From CAWAPS01 sp963783945 (GTDB taxonomy: Bacteria; Actinomycetota; Acidimicrobiia; Acidimicrobiales; Palsa-688), in contig CAWAPS010000002.1 of assembly GCA_963783945.1 (NCBI GenBank), positions 434,001 through 498,000 of the forward strand: a DNA stretch of 64,000 bases. Reading direction: 5' to 3'. Below are positions 36,212 through 45,587 of the stretch, piece after piece. The position numbers and the translations under genes are program-made. Under the pieces are notes generated by a model that did not search any database, had not been told where the DNA came from, and saw only the letters and a program-made list of their open reading frames with translations. Position 1 is the first letter of the stretch. The number at the start of each line of letters is the position of its first letter.

Positions 36212-38965
36212 TCAGTCTGGAGCCGGCTCGGGGCCGGCGATCAGCTGCCAGCGACCGTTGATACCCAGCTTGCGGTACACGTGGGTCAGGTGGGTCTGGA
36301 CCGTGTTGAGCGAAAGGTACAGCTGGGCGGCGATCTCCCGGTTGGTCCGCCCGGCCCGGGCCAGGTCGGCGACCGCCTTCTCTTGGGGTGTGAGCGCACC
36401 CGGCGGGGTCGTGCCGGAACGGCCGCCGGCCCGGCGCCACGCCACCCGGGCCTGCCGGGCGTGCCAGCCCGCCCCGCATCCCTCGGCCAGGGCCAGCGCT
36501 TCGGCCAGCACCGGCCGGGCCTGTGCCGCCTGGTCGTGTCGGAGCAGGAACGAGCCGTAGTCGGTGAGGGTGCCGCTCCTGGCCAGGGGCATGGCCGGGT
36601 GGTGGAGCGAGACGGCCCGGGCGAACCCCTCGGCGGCGCCGTCGAGGTCGCCCTGGCGTTCGGCTAGAGCCGCTCGCCCGGCCGCCGCCACGGCCTTGGG
36701 CCAGCTAGCCGGCAGGGCAGCCGCTCTCGGCTCCAACCACTCGACCACCCGGGCCGCGTCATCGTCTCGGCCGCCGGCCAGGTAAGCGGAGATGGCCGGC
36801 GCCGCCCACGGGTAGATGCACGGTTCGAGCAGCTGGACCCGGGCCGCGGACCGCTCCATCAGGGCGAAGATGGCGGCCGCCGCCTCCGGGTCCCCCTGGC
36901 GCAGGGTCAGCACGCCTCGACGGCAGTGCCCCGCGCTCCACACCCGACCCAGCCCATCGGTGGCGGCGCCGGTGTCCTCCAGGCGGCGGCACCATCGTGC
37001 AGCCTCTTCCAGCTGTCCGAGCTCGAGGAGGACGAGCGCCTTTTGGCAGACGGCAAGCGGGAGGGCGACCTCCATCAGCTCAGCCGACTCCAGCAGCTGG
37101 TCGGCCGCGACTAGGGCCTCACCGAGCCGGCCGGTGCGACAAAGCACCTCCACCAGGTGGTATTGGCTCTCGAACAGCGTCATGGGATAGCGCTTGCGTT
37201 CTGCCTCGGCTATCACTCGGGTAAGGAGGTCTTCGGCCTCGACGAAACGCTCCGACCAGGTGGCCAACTCGGCGTAAAGGACCTGAGGATCCGACCACTG
37301 CGCCACCTCCGGTGTGGACCGGGGGGCCAGGCGGGCCGCTCTGGCCGCGCCTTCGGCCACTTCCAGCCCGGCCGGATCGCCACCCAGGTAAGCGCACTCA
37401 CCCCAGACAGCCTCGGCGAGAAACCGGGTTTGATCGCCCGCCTGGGCCGCCACCGCCCGGGCTCTGGTGGCGAGATGGAACGCACTCCGAGGACCAGATC
37501 GCAGCAGTCTCAGGTGGGCCTGGTCAACGAGCACGACCGCGGCTAGTTCTGGAGGCTCTGCTGCGGTCAGGATGACCGCCTCATCGATACGCGCCGCCGC
37601 GGCGTCGACGTGCCCGGCCCGGAACTCCGCCTGGGAGAGCTCGATCAAGCCGGCGACGCGCACGGGAACTGGCAACTCGGGGCGCCTCAGCAGCTCCTCA
37701 CACAACGCCGCAGCCTCCTGATTGTCTCCCGTCGCCCGCATCGCCTGGACCAGATCCAGCAACACCTCGACGGAACTGGCTTCCCCGCCCAAGCCAACGC
37801 AGGCCTGCAGGTGGCGCCGAGCCGTGCCCGGTGCACCGCGGCGCAGAGCTTCACTGCCCGCCTCGGCCATGGTGGCCAGGGCGGCCGGGTCGGCCAGTCG
37901 AGCCAGCACGGCGTGCTCGGCCGCCTCGGCCGGGGGGGCCTTGCGGGCCAGCAGGGTACGGAACGCCGCCTCGTGGAGGTGGGCCCGTATCGGCACCGCC
38001 TGGTCGTAGACGGCCATGCGGACCAGATGGTGACTGAAGCGGGCCCACCCGTCCCCGGCGTCCGCGACGAGACCGGCACCGGCCAAAGCGTCGAGCGCCG
38101 ATGCCGCCTCGGCCGGCTCCAGGGCGGCGATCTCGGCCGCCACCTCGGGCCGGAACCGCCCGCCCAGCACGCTGGCGGCCCGCAAATAGGCGCTGCTGGC
38201 GCCACTCACCCCGGTAAAACGGGACAGCAGGAGACGCCGAGCCCACGACCCGCTCCCCTCGCCGCCCGAGGGCAGGGCCCGGCCGGCGAGCAGGTCGGAG
38301 GCCACGTGGTCCAACAACAGCGGATTGCCGGCGCAGGCCGCCACCGCCGACTGAATCTCCTCCGGCGACGCGACGTCGCCGACACGAGCCGCCAGAACGG
38401 CGATCGACCCCTCCGCGCTCAACGGGACCAGACGCTCGAGCCCGGCCAAACCATCGTGGGACAGCTCCTCGGCGGCCCCGGCCATCTCCGGCGGCCAGGG
38501 TCGGGCGGTCACCACCAGGGCGACGGGCAAGCGGCTCAGGCGACGACAGAGCACTCGCAGCAGAGTGAGGGAGTCGGGATCGGCCCAATGAGCGTCGTCC
38601 AAGGCGATCAGCAACGGGCGCACCGCCACCTCCCGCAGCCGCTCCAAGATGGCGTACAGCCGGCTAGCAACCGTCACATATGCGCCCCGCTCGCCGCCCC
38701 CGATGAGCACCTCGGGGCCCAGGAGAGGTTCCAGGGCCTGGCCGACCAGCCCAAACGGCAAGGCCCCCTCGGCCACGTCGGCCCGACCGACCCCGACCTC
38801 CAAACGCCCTCCGGCCACGGAAACGGCGTGGTCGAGCAGGCTCGTCTTGCCCAGCCCGGCCTCCCCCACCAAGAACAAGGCCCCACCCCGACCGGCCACC
38901 GCGGCTTCGAGCAGGTCACGCACCACCGCCATGGGGCTCTCGCGCTCCGCGATGGCCGTGCTCAT
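36212..38965 (-). CDS. Large LuxR-family (LAL) ATP-dependent regulator
   Basis: 917 aa, with the MalT/LAL layout. An AAA/NACHT-like ATPase has Walker A GEAGLGKTSL (about residues 35-44) and Walker B PLLIALDDAHWAD. A long central helical TPR-like region follows (many Ala/Leu/Glu repeats, residues ~330-840). A C-terminal LuxR HTH (LTPQEKAVADLARAGRTNREIAAQLYLSLNTVQTHLTHVYRKLG) completes it. Such proteins are ligand-gated activators. Divergent from the DHA2 efflux gene across ~400 bases, so control of that pump is the simplest hypothesis. Confidence 0.93.
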   Translation of the reverse strand: MSTAIAERESPMAVVRDLLEAAVAGRGGALFLVGEAGLGKTSLLDHAVSVAGGRLEVGVGRADVAEGALPFGLVGQALEPLLGPEVLIGGGERGAYVTVASRLYAILERLREVAVRPLLIALDDAHWADPDSLTLLRVLCRRLSRLPVALVVTARPWPPEMAGAAEELSHDGLAGLERLVPLSAEGSIAVLAARVGDVASPEEIQSAVAACAGNPLLLDHVASDLLAGRALPSGGEGSGSWARRLLLSRFTGVSGASSAYLRAASVLGGRFRPEVAAEIAALEPAEAASALDALAGAGLVADAGDGWARFSHHLVRMAVYDQAVPIRAHLHEAAFRTLLARKAPPAEAAEHAVLARLADPAALATMAEAGSEALRRGAPGTARRHLQACVGLGGEASSVEVLLDLVQAMRATGDNQEAAALCEELLRRPELPVPVRVAGLIELSQAEFRAGHVDAAAARIDEAVILTAAEPPELAAVVLVDQAHLRLLRSGPRSAFHLATRARAVAAQAGDQTRFLAEAVWGECAYLGGDPAGLEVAEGAARAARLAPRSTPEVAQWSDPQVLYAELATWSERFVEAEDLLTRVIAEAERKRYPMTLFESQYHLVEVLCRTGRLGEALVAADQLLESAELMEVALPLAVCQKALVLLELGQLEEAARWCRRLEDTGAATDGLGRVWSAGHCRRGVLTLRQGDPEAAAAIFALMERSAARVQLLEPCIYPWAAPAISAYLAGGRDDDAARVVEWLEPRAAALPASWPKAVAAAGRAALAERQGDLDGAAEGFARAVSLHHPAMPLARSGTLTDYGSFLLRHDQAAQARPVLAEALALAEGCGAGWHARQARVAWRRAGGRSGTTPPGALTPQEKAVADLARAGRTNREIAAQLYLSLNTVQTHLTHVYRKLGINGRWQLIAGPEPAPD

Positions 38966-39362
38966 GCGCGCCGTCCTGTTCTGTCGATCCAGGGTCGGTC
39001 AAGTCTCACCGCAAACCTACGTCGATCGCACAGGTTTCTGCGCCTGATTCTCAACACCCCTTTCTGATCTCACCGCAATCGGGGACGACACGGCGGCGGC
39101 GGTCGTTCACGCTGGTCCTCGTCAACTAGCACGACAAAGGACACCGCGACATGGTCGACAGCCGCTTCGACAGGACTCTTCAGCGGGCCAGCCTCGGGAT
39201 CCGTACGCCGGGCCAGACCCGCACTCCCGGACTGTTCTTCCCCGCAGGCGAGAACGGGTCCGCTTCCCCCCAGGTGATGAGCAAACCGCAGGGCCCGTTC
39301 TCACAGTCGTCACCATTATCGCCGCGAACGCAAACAAGCCCGATGAAAGCAAGGACCCACCC
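38966..39362. other. Divergent regulatory region (LAL regulator / DHA2 pump)
   Basis: About 400 bases. A short forward frame (39151-39366) overlaps the MFS start and could be a leader, but has no coding bias. GAAAGCAAGGACCCACCC precedes the MFS ATG. No confident operator could be identified by eye. Confidence 0.45.
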
Positions 39363-40862
39363 ATGAGCGCAGAGCCTTATCTTGCCGTGGCAACCGGCGA
39401 AACGTCGGACGCCTCGTTGCTGTCCTCGAGACGGGGCGTGGCCATTCTTCTTCTGCTCAGCCTGGTGCAGTTCATGGACATCCTGGACGCCTCCATTCTC
39501 AACATCGCCCTGCCATCGATCAAGCGCGACCTCGGCTTCAGCCAGCAGAGCCTGCAGTGGGTGATCAACGGCTACATCCTCACCTACGGCGGCTTCCTGC
39601 TCCTGGGCGGGCGGATGGCCGACCTGCTCGGGCGCCGCCGGATGATGGTCACCGGGTTGGTGGTTTTCGCCGGCTCGTCCTTTGCCGGCAGCCTGGCCCA
39701 CAGCAGCTCGCTGCTCGTCGGCGCCCGCTTCGCCCAGGGAATGGGGGCCGCCATGCTCTCGCCCGCGGCGCTGTCGACCTTGACCAGCACCTTCCGTTCC
39801 ACCCGGGACCGCAACACCGCCCTGGGCGTGTGGGCGGCCGTCTCCGGGATCGGCGGCGCCGCCGGCGTTTTGTTGGGCGGTCTGCTCACCGAGGGCCCGG
39901 GCTGGCGCTGGGTGCTGTTCATCAACGTCCCCTTCAGCGCGGTGGCGTTCGTGGGGGCGTTCGCTTTGCTCAAGCGTGACCGCCGGCGGGCGGTCCGGCT
40001 GGTGAACTTCGACGCCCTGGGCGCCTTCCTGGTCACGGGCGGGATGCTGCTGCTGGTTTACACTCTAGTGAAGGCACCCGATGTTGGCTGGGGCAGCGGG
40101 CGCACCATCGCCGGGCTGGCCGGCGCAGCGGTGCTCTTGGCCGCGTTCGTCGCCAACGAGCTGCGCGTGGCGAATCCGCTCGTCCCGCTCTCCATCCTGC
40201 GGATCAGGGGTGTGGCCGCGGCCGACGCCACCCAGATGGTGGCTATTGCCGGCTTCGTGCCGATGTTTTTCTTCCTCACCCTGTACATGCAAACCGTGCT
40301 CGGCTACTCGCCGATCCAGACCGGCCTTGCCTACCTGCCCTTGACCGGCGGATTCATCATCGCGGCGAGCGTTTCCTCCCAGTTGTTCGCCCGCATCGGG
40401 ACCAAGCCCATCGTGGTACTGGGCACCCTGATGGCAGCTGGCGGCCTGTACTGGCTGTCCCGGATCCCCGTGGACGGCTCCTACGTCTCGGACATTCTGC
40501 CCGGCGTGCTGACCGTGTCTGTCGGCATGGGCGGAGTGTTCACCGGTCTCACCACGGCCGCCAACGCCGGCGTCGACGCCGACAAGGCCGGTCTGGCCGC
40601 CGGACTTCTCAACACCGGCCAGCAACTTGGCACCGCGCTCGGCCTGGCCATTCTCTCCGCCCTGGCCACCGCTCGCACCACCTCGCTGCTGCACGCCGCC
40701 CACGTCGGGCTCGCCCAGGCGGCCACCGACGGATACCAGCGCGCCCTGCTCGCCGGCGCCGGACTGGTGCTCGCCGCCACGGTTATTGCCCTGTTGACGC
40801 CCAATAACCGCCAGACAAGGCCGGCCACCGAGGAACAGCCGGAACTTGAACTGGCCGCCTAG
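39363..40862 (+). CDS. DHA2-family (14-TM) MFS drug efflux protein
   Basis: 499 aa, proton-coupled exporter of the EmrB/QacA type. Motifs: MDILDASILNIALPSI (motif D), GGRMADLLGRRRMM (motif A), GARFAQGMGAAMLSPAAL (motif B), and ISGIGGAAGVLLGGLL-like motif C in helix 5. About 14 hydrophobic helices are visible. A cytoplasmic tail ends QPELELAA. Next to the divergent LAL regulator, which probably controls it. Confidence 0.93.
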   Translation: MSAEPYLAVATGETSDASLLSSRRGVAILLLLSLVQFMDILDASILNIALPSIKRDLGFSQQSLQWVINGYILTYGGFLLLGGRMADLLGRRRMMVTGLVVFAGSSFAGSLAHSSSLLVGARFAQGMGAAMLSPAALSTLTSTFRSTRDRNTALGVWAAVSGIGGAAGVLLGGLLTEGPGWRWVLFINVPFSAVAFVGAFALLKRDRRRAVRLVNFDALGAFLVTGGMLLLVYTLVKAPDVGWGSGRTIAGLAGAAVLLAAFVANELRVANPLVPLSILRIRGVAAADATQMVAIAGFVPMFFFLTLYMQTVLGYSPIQTGLAYLPLTGGFIIAASVSSQLFARIGTKPIVVLGTLMAAGGLYWLSRIPVDGSYVSDILPGVLTVSVGMGGVFTGLTTAANAGVDADKAGLAAGLLNTGQQLGTALGLAILSALATARTTSLLHAAHVGLAQAATDGYQRALLAGAGLVLAATVIALLTPNNRQTRPATEEQPELELAA

Positions 40863-41113
40863 ACAGCGGGCCAATCGCCGCCGCCTCCCTGACCCCGCGC
40901 CGGCGGTGTCGCATGTCGCCGTCGGTAACCATGAAAACGTCCGGCCCCACCAGATTGGCGATCCCCGAGATGACCACCGCCACCTTCGGCTTGAGGGCGC
41001 CGGTGGCAATCGAGGTGGCCATAGCGTTGGCGGAGTCGCGAAACCCGTTGGGGAAATCGAAGCTCAGCCCCAAAAAAAACGACCATCACCAACACGAAGC
41101 CGTTCGTACCCAC
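40859..41113 (-). pseudogene. PiT-family phosphate permease, N-terminal remnant
   Basis: The reverse strand reads NGFVLVMVVFF, then after a one-base shift at the T8/G4 run near 41.07-41.08 kb LSFDFPNGFRDSANAMATSI and ATGALKPKVAVVISGIANLVG. This is the first ~50 residues of an inorganic phosphate transporter (the FxNGxxDxANxMAT signature). Homology stops after ANLVG and the rest of the ~350-aa protein is absent; the remaining frame reads into the MFS 3' end. Confidence 0.75.
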
Positions 41114-41404
41114 GCCAAACGATTACCAGACCGCCGCCATTGCCATCCCAGTCCGACAATGGCCCGGCCAAGCCGCAGTGTTCACCTCAATGTCACCCTC
41201 GGTACACGCGGACGTCACCTGCACGGCAGGCTTCGGGCCTGGGAACGGCCTCGTCGATGACCCTCCGATGATGTCTATTGCCCCAGGCCGCGACGCGCGC
41301 CTCGCGGTGCCCGGGTTGTTGATCGGCACCGGTTGCCGGTCGTGGTTCCGACATGCTGTAGCGGATGTCTCCGACCGTTGCCGGTCCAGATGAAGGGTTC
41401 CAAC

Positions 41405-42442
41405 ATGATCGTTGATTGTGCGCACTATCTAGACGGGCACCGAAACGGTGAAGGTCCGGTGCCGTTGGAGGAGGCGAAAGCACGGTGTGGGCAGGGCGGC
41501 TTCGTGTGGCTGGGGTTATTCGAGCCCGGGATAGAAGAGTTGACGCAGGTGCGCGACACCTTCGGTCTGCACGAGCTAGCCGTCGAGGACGTGCAGACGT
41601 TTCATCTGCGTCCCAAGGTCGAAAGCTATGACCGGGACGTGCAACTGGTCATTCTACGTACGGCCCGCTACGACGACGAGCGAGAGGACGTCGACTTCGG
41701 TGAGATCAGTGTCTTTCTGGCCCCGACCTTTGTCATCGCCGTGCGACAGGGCGCGGCCAGCGAGTTGCGCGAGGCCAGAGCCCACCTGGAGCAACGGCCG
41801 GAGCTGCTGGCCGCGGGCAGCTCATCGGCTCTGTGGGCGATCCTGGATCAGGTGGTAGACGGGTACGGACCGGTCATCGCCGGCCTCGAACGCGACATCG
41901 ATGAGATCGAAGCCACCGTGTTCTCCGGAACGGTGGCCCCGACCGAACGGATCTACTCGCTGCGGCGCAAGGCTACCGGCTTCTACCGGGCCGTCCACCC
42001 TCTGCTCGGTGTGATAGCGACGATCGAACGGGCCACAGCCGTCCCAGAGTTGCAGCCGTATCTGCGCGATGTCCAAGACCATCTGCTTCTGGTCAACGAG
42101 GAGGTCGCCGCGCAACGTGATCTACTCGGCACGGTATTGGAGGCCAATCTGGCGGTGATCTCGGTGGAGCAGACCAAGGTCAGCGTCCGCCAGAACGCCA
42201 CCATCGAACAGCTCACCATCCTGGCCACGGTGTTCCTGCCGTTGACATTCATCACCGGCTTCTTCGGCCAGAACTTCGGATGGCTGGTCGGACACATCGC
42301 CAGCCTTCGGGCCTTTGTCATCTTCGGCTTCGGTGGGCTGGCCGTGCCACTAGTGCTGCTGTACTGGTGGCTGAAGCTCCGCCGACCCCATCCCAATCCC
42401 GGTGCCGAGACCGCGACATCCGACATCGCAATCCAGTCCTGA
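41405..42442 (+). CDS. CorA-family magnesium/divalent cation channel
   Basis: 345 aa from ATG 41405 (MIVDCAHYLDGH); an upstream open frame to 41333 is not needed. Soluble N-terminal domain with FVWLGLFEPG, LHELAVEDVQTFHLRPKVESY. The long stalk helix is DQTKV-like (LAVISVEQTKVSVRQNATIEQLTILATVFLPLTFITGFFGQNF). The signature loop is GQN rather than GMN. A second TM helix (AFVIFGFGGLAVPLVLLYWWL) and a basic tail follow. Should form a pentameric Mg2+ channel; GQN may alter ion selectivity. Confidence 0.92.
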   Translation: MIVDCAHYLDGHRNGEGPVPLEEAKARCGQGGFVWLGLFEPGIEELTQVRDTFGLHELAVEDVQTFHLRPKVESYDRDVQLVILRTARYDDEREDVDFGEISVFLAPTFVIAVRQGAASELREARAHLEQRPELLAAGSSSALWAILDQVVDGYGPVIAGLERDIDEIEATVFSGTVAPTERIYSLRRKATGFYRAVHPLLGVIATIERATAVPELQPYLRDVQDHLLLVNEEVAAQRDLLGTVLEANLAVISVEQTKVSVRQNATIEQLTILATVFLPLTFITGFFGQNFGWLVGHIASLRAFVIFGFGGLAVPLVLLYWWLKLRRPHPNPGAETATSDIAIQS

Positions 42443-42457
42443 CACACCATCCCCTGA

Positions 42458-42735
42458 ACTCCTGGACCGGCGGTCTGCGCCCACAGATCGCTGAGGCCCT
42501 CGCCCCCGACGCGGGCGGCAAGGCGCTGGCCTTGGTCGAACAGCTCATACAAGCGGGACCTCGGACTGTTGTCCTGTGCGCCCATCGAGAGGTGCTCGTC
42601 GACCTACGCCGGGCGCTGTCCCGCCGGTTCGATGTCACGCTCGGGCACCGGCTACCCGGAGCGAAGGGATCCATGTGGATACTCCAGCGACTCCAAAAGA
42701 ACCAAAGGCCGGACGATCGGGAACCGCATGATTAA
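42458..42735 (+). pseudogene. Phosphohistidine-phosphatase-like C-terminal fragment
   Basis: Forward reading gives LRPQIAEALAPDAGGKALALVEQL, then TVVLCAHREVLVDLRRAL and RLPGAKGSMWILQRLQK. TVVLCAHREVL matches the second conserved His block of histidine phosphatases (SixA or the C-terminal part of NUDIX-phosphatase fusions). The N-terminal RHG motif is missing and no start codon fits, so it is a fragment. Confidence 0.5.
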
Positions 42736-43000
42736 CGCCCGGGCGGAAACCGTGGCTAGCAAACCGGCCTACCGGCGGGCCTTCGCCGGACACAGGACGA
42801 GCTTGTTCACCGGCTGACTCCTTCTTCGAGTGGCCGCGCCGCCCGGCTAAAGCGGGCAGACCGGCCAGCAAACTCCCTTATGCCGTCCATCGCGCCGACG
42901 GCCAACCTATGGCTTTCGCCGCCCTGTGGGAAGTGTGGCGACACAAGGACAACCGTGACGCCGAGCCGTTACGAGGCGGGCTATGGGGTCGGGCATGCAG
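42713..43000 (+). pseudogene. SRAP/YedK (HMCES-like) fragment, frameshifted
   Basis: Frame 1 reads RTIGNRMINARAETVASKPAYRRAF, the SRAP signature. It hits a stop near 42.81 kb. Frame 2 continues ADSFFEWPRRPAKAGRPASKLPY and QPMAFAALWEVWRHKDN, equivalent to the PADGFYEW and FAGLWExW blocks. The first ~60 residues with the catalytic Cys2 and the C-terminal part with the active His are missing, so it cannot form the abasic-site crosslink. Confidence 0.72.
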
Positions 43001-43181
43001 GTCAGTGAAGCCACATACGATCGCATCGTCGAATGACCTGCGGCGACCCGAGCCGGTGTTCTGGATCATCCGGTGCTAGAAATGCCGGAGTTGTGCCGAC
43101 GTCCGGCGCCAGTTAGCAAACCAATCGCTGTATGTCGTCGACGAGTTGGCGACAGTCTCGGCGGCCTGATGGAGGCACCTC

Positions 43182-44381
43182 GTGAGCATCTACACCGATA
43201 GCGACGTCTACTTCGACCCCTACGACGTCGAGATCTTCGCCGATCCCTACCCGGTGTTTCGCCGGCTGCGGGAGGAGGCTCCGCTGTACTACAACGAGAC
43301 CTACGACTTCTGGGCTCTCAGCCGGTTCAAGGATGTGGAGGCGGGCTTCCTCGACCACGCCACCTACAGTTCGGCCCGGGGCGGGGTTCTCGAGGCGATC
43401 AAACAGAACTTCCCGGTCCCCAAAGGTTTCTTCATCATGGAAGACCCGCCCGTGCACACCGTTCACCGTTCCCTTCTGTCCAGGGTCTTCACCCCGAAGA
43501 GGATCAGTGCGCTCGAGTCGCAGATCCGGCGGTACTGCGCCGACGTGCTCGACCCCCTTGTCGGCGCGGACCGCTTTGATTTCGTGACCCAGCTCGGGGC
43601 CCAGATGCCCATGAGGGTCATCGGGATGCTCCTCGGGATACCCGAGCAGGATCAGGACGCCGTCCGTCTGATGGGCAACGAACGGACCAGTCGCGTACCG
43701 GGCCGACCCGCCCAATACAGCGAGGGCCGCTTCAGCGACGGCGCCTTCTTCGGCGACTACCTCGACTGGCGGAGGCAACACCCCTCCGACGACCTCATGA
43801 CGGCCCTTGTCCAAGTCGAGTTCCGGGACGACACCGGCACGACCAGGCACATGAACCGAGAGGAGATTCTCACCTTCGTCAACCTCCTGGCCACCGCCGG
43901 CAACGAGACTACGAACCGCCTGATTGGATGGATGGGTAAGGTGCTGGGCGAGCACCCCGACCAGCGCCGTGAGGTCGCCCGCGACCGGCGGCTGGTCCCC
44001 AACACGGTCGAAGAGGTCCTGCGCTACGAGCCGCCCTCCATCCACGGGTGCCGGTCGGTGACTCGAGACGTCGAACTCTACGGTCAGACAGTCCCGGCCG
44101 GCAGTGCCGTCATGCTGCTGCGGGGTGCGGCCAACCGTGACCACCGGGCCTTTCCGCCCGACGGTGACGTGTTCGACGTGCACCGCAAGATCGGCCACCA
44201 CCTCGCCTTCGGTTACGGCATCCACTTCTGCCTTGGCGCCGCGCTGGCCCGCATGGAGGCCCAGGTCGCCCTCGACGAAGTGCTGACCCGGTTCCCCGAG
44301 TGGGAGGTCGACACCGAGCACGCCGAACTCGACTCGTCCATTGTGCGGGGGTGGAAGACGCTTCCTGTATCGCTCGGATAG
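43182..44381 (+). CDS. Cytochrome P450, full length
   Basis: 399 aa; GTG start with GGAGGCACCTC upstream. I-helix LLATAGNETTNRLIG (AGxET variant with Glu instead of Asp), K-helix EEVLRYEPPS, and haem loop FGYGIHFCLGAALARME with axial Cys. MEDPPVHTVHRSLLSRVFTP is the C-helix region with its His. Belongs to the bacterial class I P450s seen in steroid, terpene and xenobiotic oxidation. Followed 80 bases later by an SDR, a common pairing where the SDR oxidises the P450's alcohol product. Confidence 0.95.
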   Translation: MSIYTDSDVYFDPYDVEIFADPYPVFRRLREEAPLYYNETYDFWALSRFKDVEAGFLDHATYSSARGGVLEAIKQNFPVPKGFFIMEDPPVHTVHRSLLSRVFTPKRISALESQIRRYCADVLDPLVGADRFDFVTQLGAQMPMRVIGMLLGIPEQDQDAVRLMGNERTSRVPGRPAQYSEGRFSDGAFFGDYLDWRRQHPSDDLMTALVQVEFRDDTGTTRHMNREEILTFVNLLATAGNETTNRLIGWMGKVLGEHPDQRREVARDRRLVPNTVEEVLRYEPPSIHGCRSVTRDVELYGQTVPAGSAVMLLRGAANRDHRAFPPDGDVFDVHRKIGHHLAFGYGIHFCLGAALARMEAQVALDEVLTRFPEWEVDTEHAELDSSIVRGWKTLPVSLG

Positions 44382-44464
44382 GTCTCAGGGAGCGATCGCG
44401 ATCATCCCGTCGAACGTGGCTGATCGGCACAAGCGCCAAGGACGGATAGGAAAGGGGAGAGCAA

Positions 44465-45367
44465 ATGGTTCAGGAACTGCAGTTCGGCGGTGAGGTAGCG
44501 GTCGTGACCGGTGCGGGACGGGGCATGGGCCGTACTCACGCCCTCGAACTTGCCCGGCGTGGTGCCAAGGTCGTCGTCAACGACATTCACGGCGCCCAAC
44601 AGATCGCCAGCGAGATCCGGGCCGAAGGAGGCGAAGCCGTCGCGGACAGCCACTCGGTCGCGACCGAAGAGGGCGGCCAAGCCATCGTCGACTTGGCCGT
44701 CGACACCTGGGGCGGCCTGGACGCGGTGGTAGCCAACGCCACCATTTACCTGACCAAGCCCTTCCACGAGATGACCCTGGCCGATTTCGACGCGGTCATC
44801 GACGTCAAGCTGCGGGCTGCGTTCTTCGTGTTTCACCCCGCCTACCTGTACATGAAAGACCATGGAGGCGGCCGCCTCGTCGGGGTGACCTCGGGTGCCG
44901 GCCTCCAGGGACTCGCCACCCAGGCCAACTATGCGGCTGCGAATTCCGGCCTCATCGGCCTGTTCCGGACGATCTCCCTGGAGGGAGAGGAGTTTGGCAT
45001 CAAGGCCAACCTCCTCAACCCAGGTGCTCTCATCGCCGGCGAGGTGTCACCTTTCATGTACCAAATCCCGGGGGTCGACGGCGACGACGTCCGAGACAAC
45101 TTCTTGCCTGAGCGAGTTAGCCCCATGGTGACCGTGCTCGCCCACCGCAGTTGCCCCTGTACGGGGCAGATCCTGGGCGCCTGGGGCGGCCGGTTCGCAC
45201 GTTCGACTATCACTACCGCCAGGGGCTGGGTGGCCAAGGAACCGCCGAGCGCCGAAGACGTCGTTGACCACTGGAACGAGATCATGGACCAGAACGGTGC
45301 GGTCGACTACCCCAACGACATCATGATCTTCGCGGTTGAGAACATGCAGCTTCTCTATGGGCATTGA
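44465..45367 (+). CDS. SDR with Lys-to-Asn change in the catalytic motif
   Basis: 300 aa, ATG after AAAGGGGAGAGCAA. Cofactor motif VTGAGRGMGRTHA, NDIHG acidic switch typical of NAD-preferring multifunctional-enzyme-type SDRs. The usual NNAG is ANAT. Catalytic Ser is in GVTSGAG and Tyr in NYAAAN, where the invariant Lys is Asn (AAT codon). The C-terminal ~70 residues extend past the classical fold as in 17-beta-HSD4-like enzymes. Downstream of a P450. The missing Lys makes normal oxidoreductase activity doubtful. Confidence 0.88.
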   Translation: MVQELQFGGEVAVVTGAGRGMGRTHALELARRGAKVVVNDIHGAQQIASEIRAEGGEAVADSHSVATEEGGQAIVDLAVDTWGGLDAVVANATIYLTKPFHEMTLADFDAVIDVKLRAAFFVFHPAYLYMKDHGGGRLVGVTSGAGLQGLATQANYAAANSGLIGLFRTISLEGEEFGIKANLLNPGALIAGEVSPFMYQIPGVDGDDVRDNFLPERVSPMVTVLAHRSCPCTGQILGAWGGRFARSTITTARGWVAKEPPSAEDVVDHWNEIMDQNGAVDYPNDIMIFAVENMQLLYGH

Positions 45368-45497
45368 TCGGCGCCGGTTAACGTCGATGCCCGGACGTGC
45401 ACGGGACGGAACGCGGCTACGGCAGACAGTCAGGCCCACGGAATCGAGGTCATCACCGAGTTTCTTTCTCGTGCGACCTCTTGCCCCTCCTTGCTAA

Positions 45498-45587
45498 GGG
45501 CCCGCCACGAAACAACTTGGAACAAGTCCTGTGCCACGACATGCATGTTTACAAGAGAATTGCGTCAAGTTGTTTCGTGGCGGGCCC
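45498..45587 (+). mobile_element. 90-bp MITE-like element, copy 1
   Basis: Palindrome-ended element of 90 bp, starting GGGCCCGCCACGAAACAACT. Its last 22 bases are the exact reverse complement of its first 22. The centre contains the palindrome ACATGCATGT (45539-45548). Flanks are CTAA on the left and TACG on the right, suggesting insertion next to TA(A). No coding capacity. An identical copy lies at 52602-52691 in the opposite orientation. Size, inverted ends and lack of genes fit a non-autonomous transposon (MITE), whose transposase must be elsewhere. Confidence 0.85.

Noticed and set aside
37610..39067. 485-codon forward frame over the LAL regulator
   Set aside because: Antisense shadow; no motif, no ribosome site, and the reverse strand encodes a clear LuxR-type protein.
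45498..45587. Large transcription terminator instead of a mobile element
   Set aside because: Inverted ends could form a hairpin, but the perfect second copy 7 kb away in opposite orientation, with TA-rich flanks and an asymmetric interior, favours a MITE.
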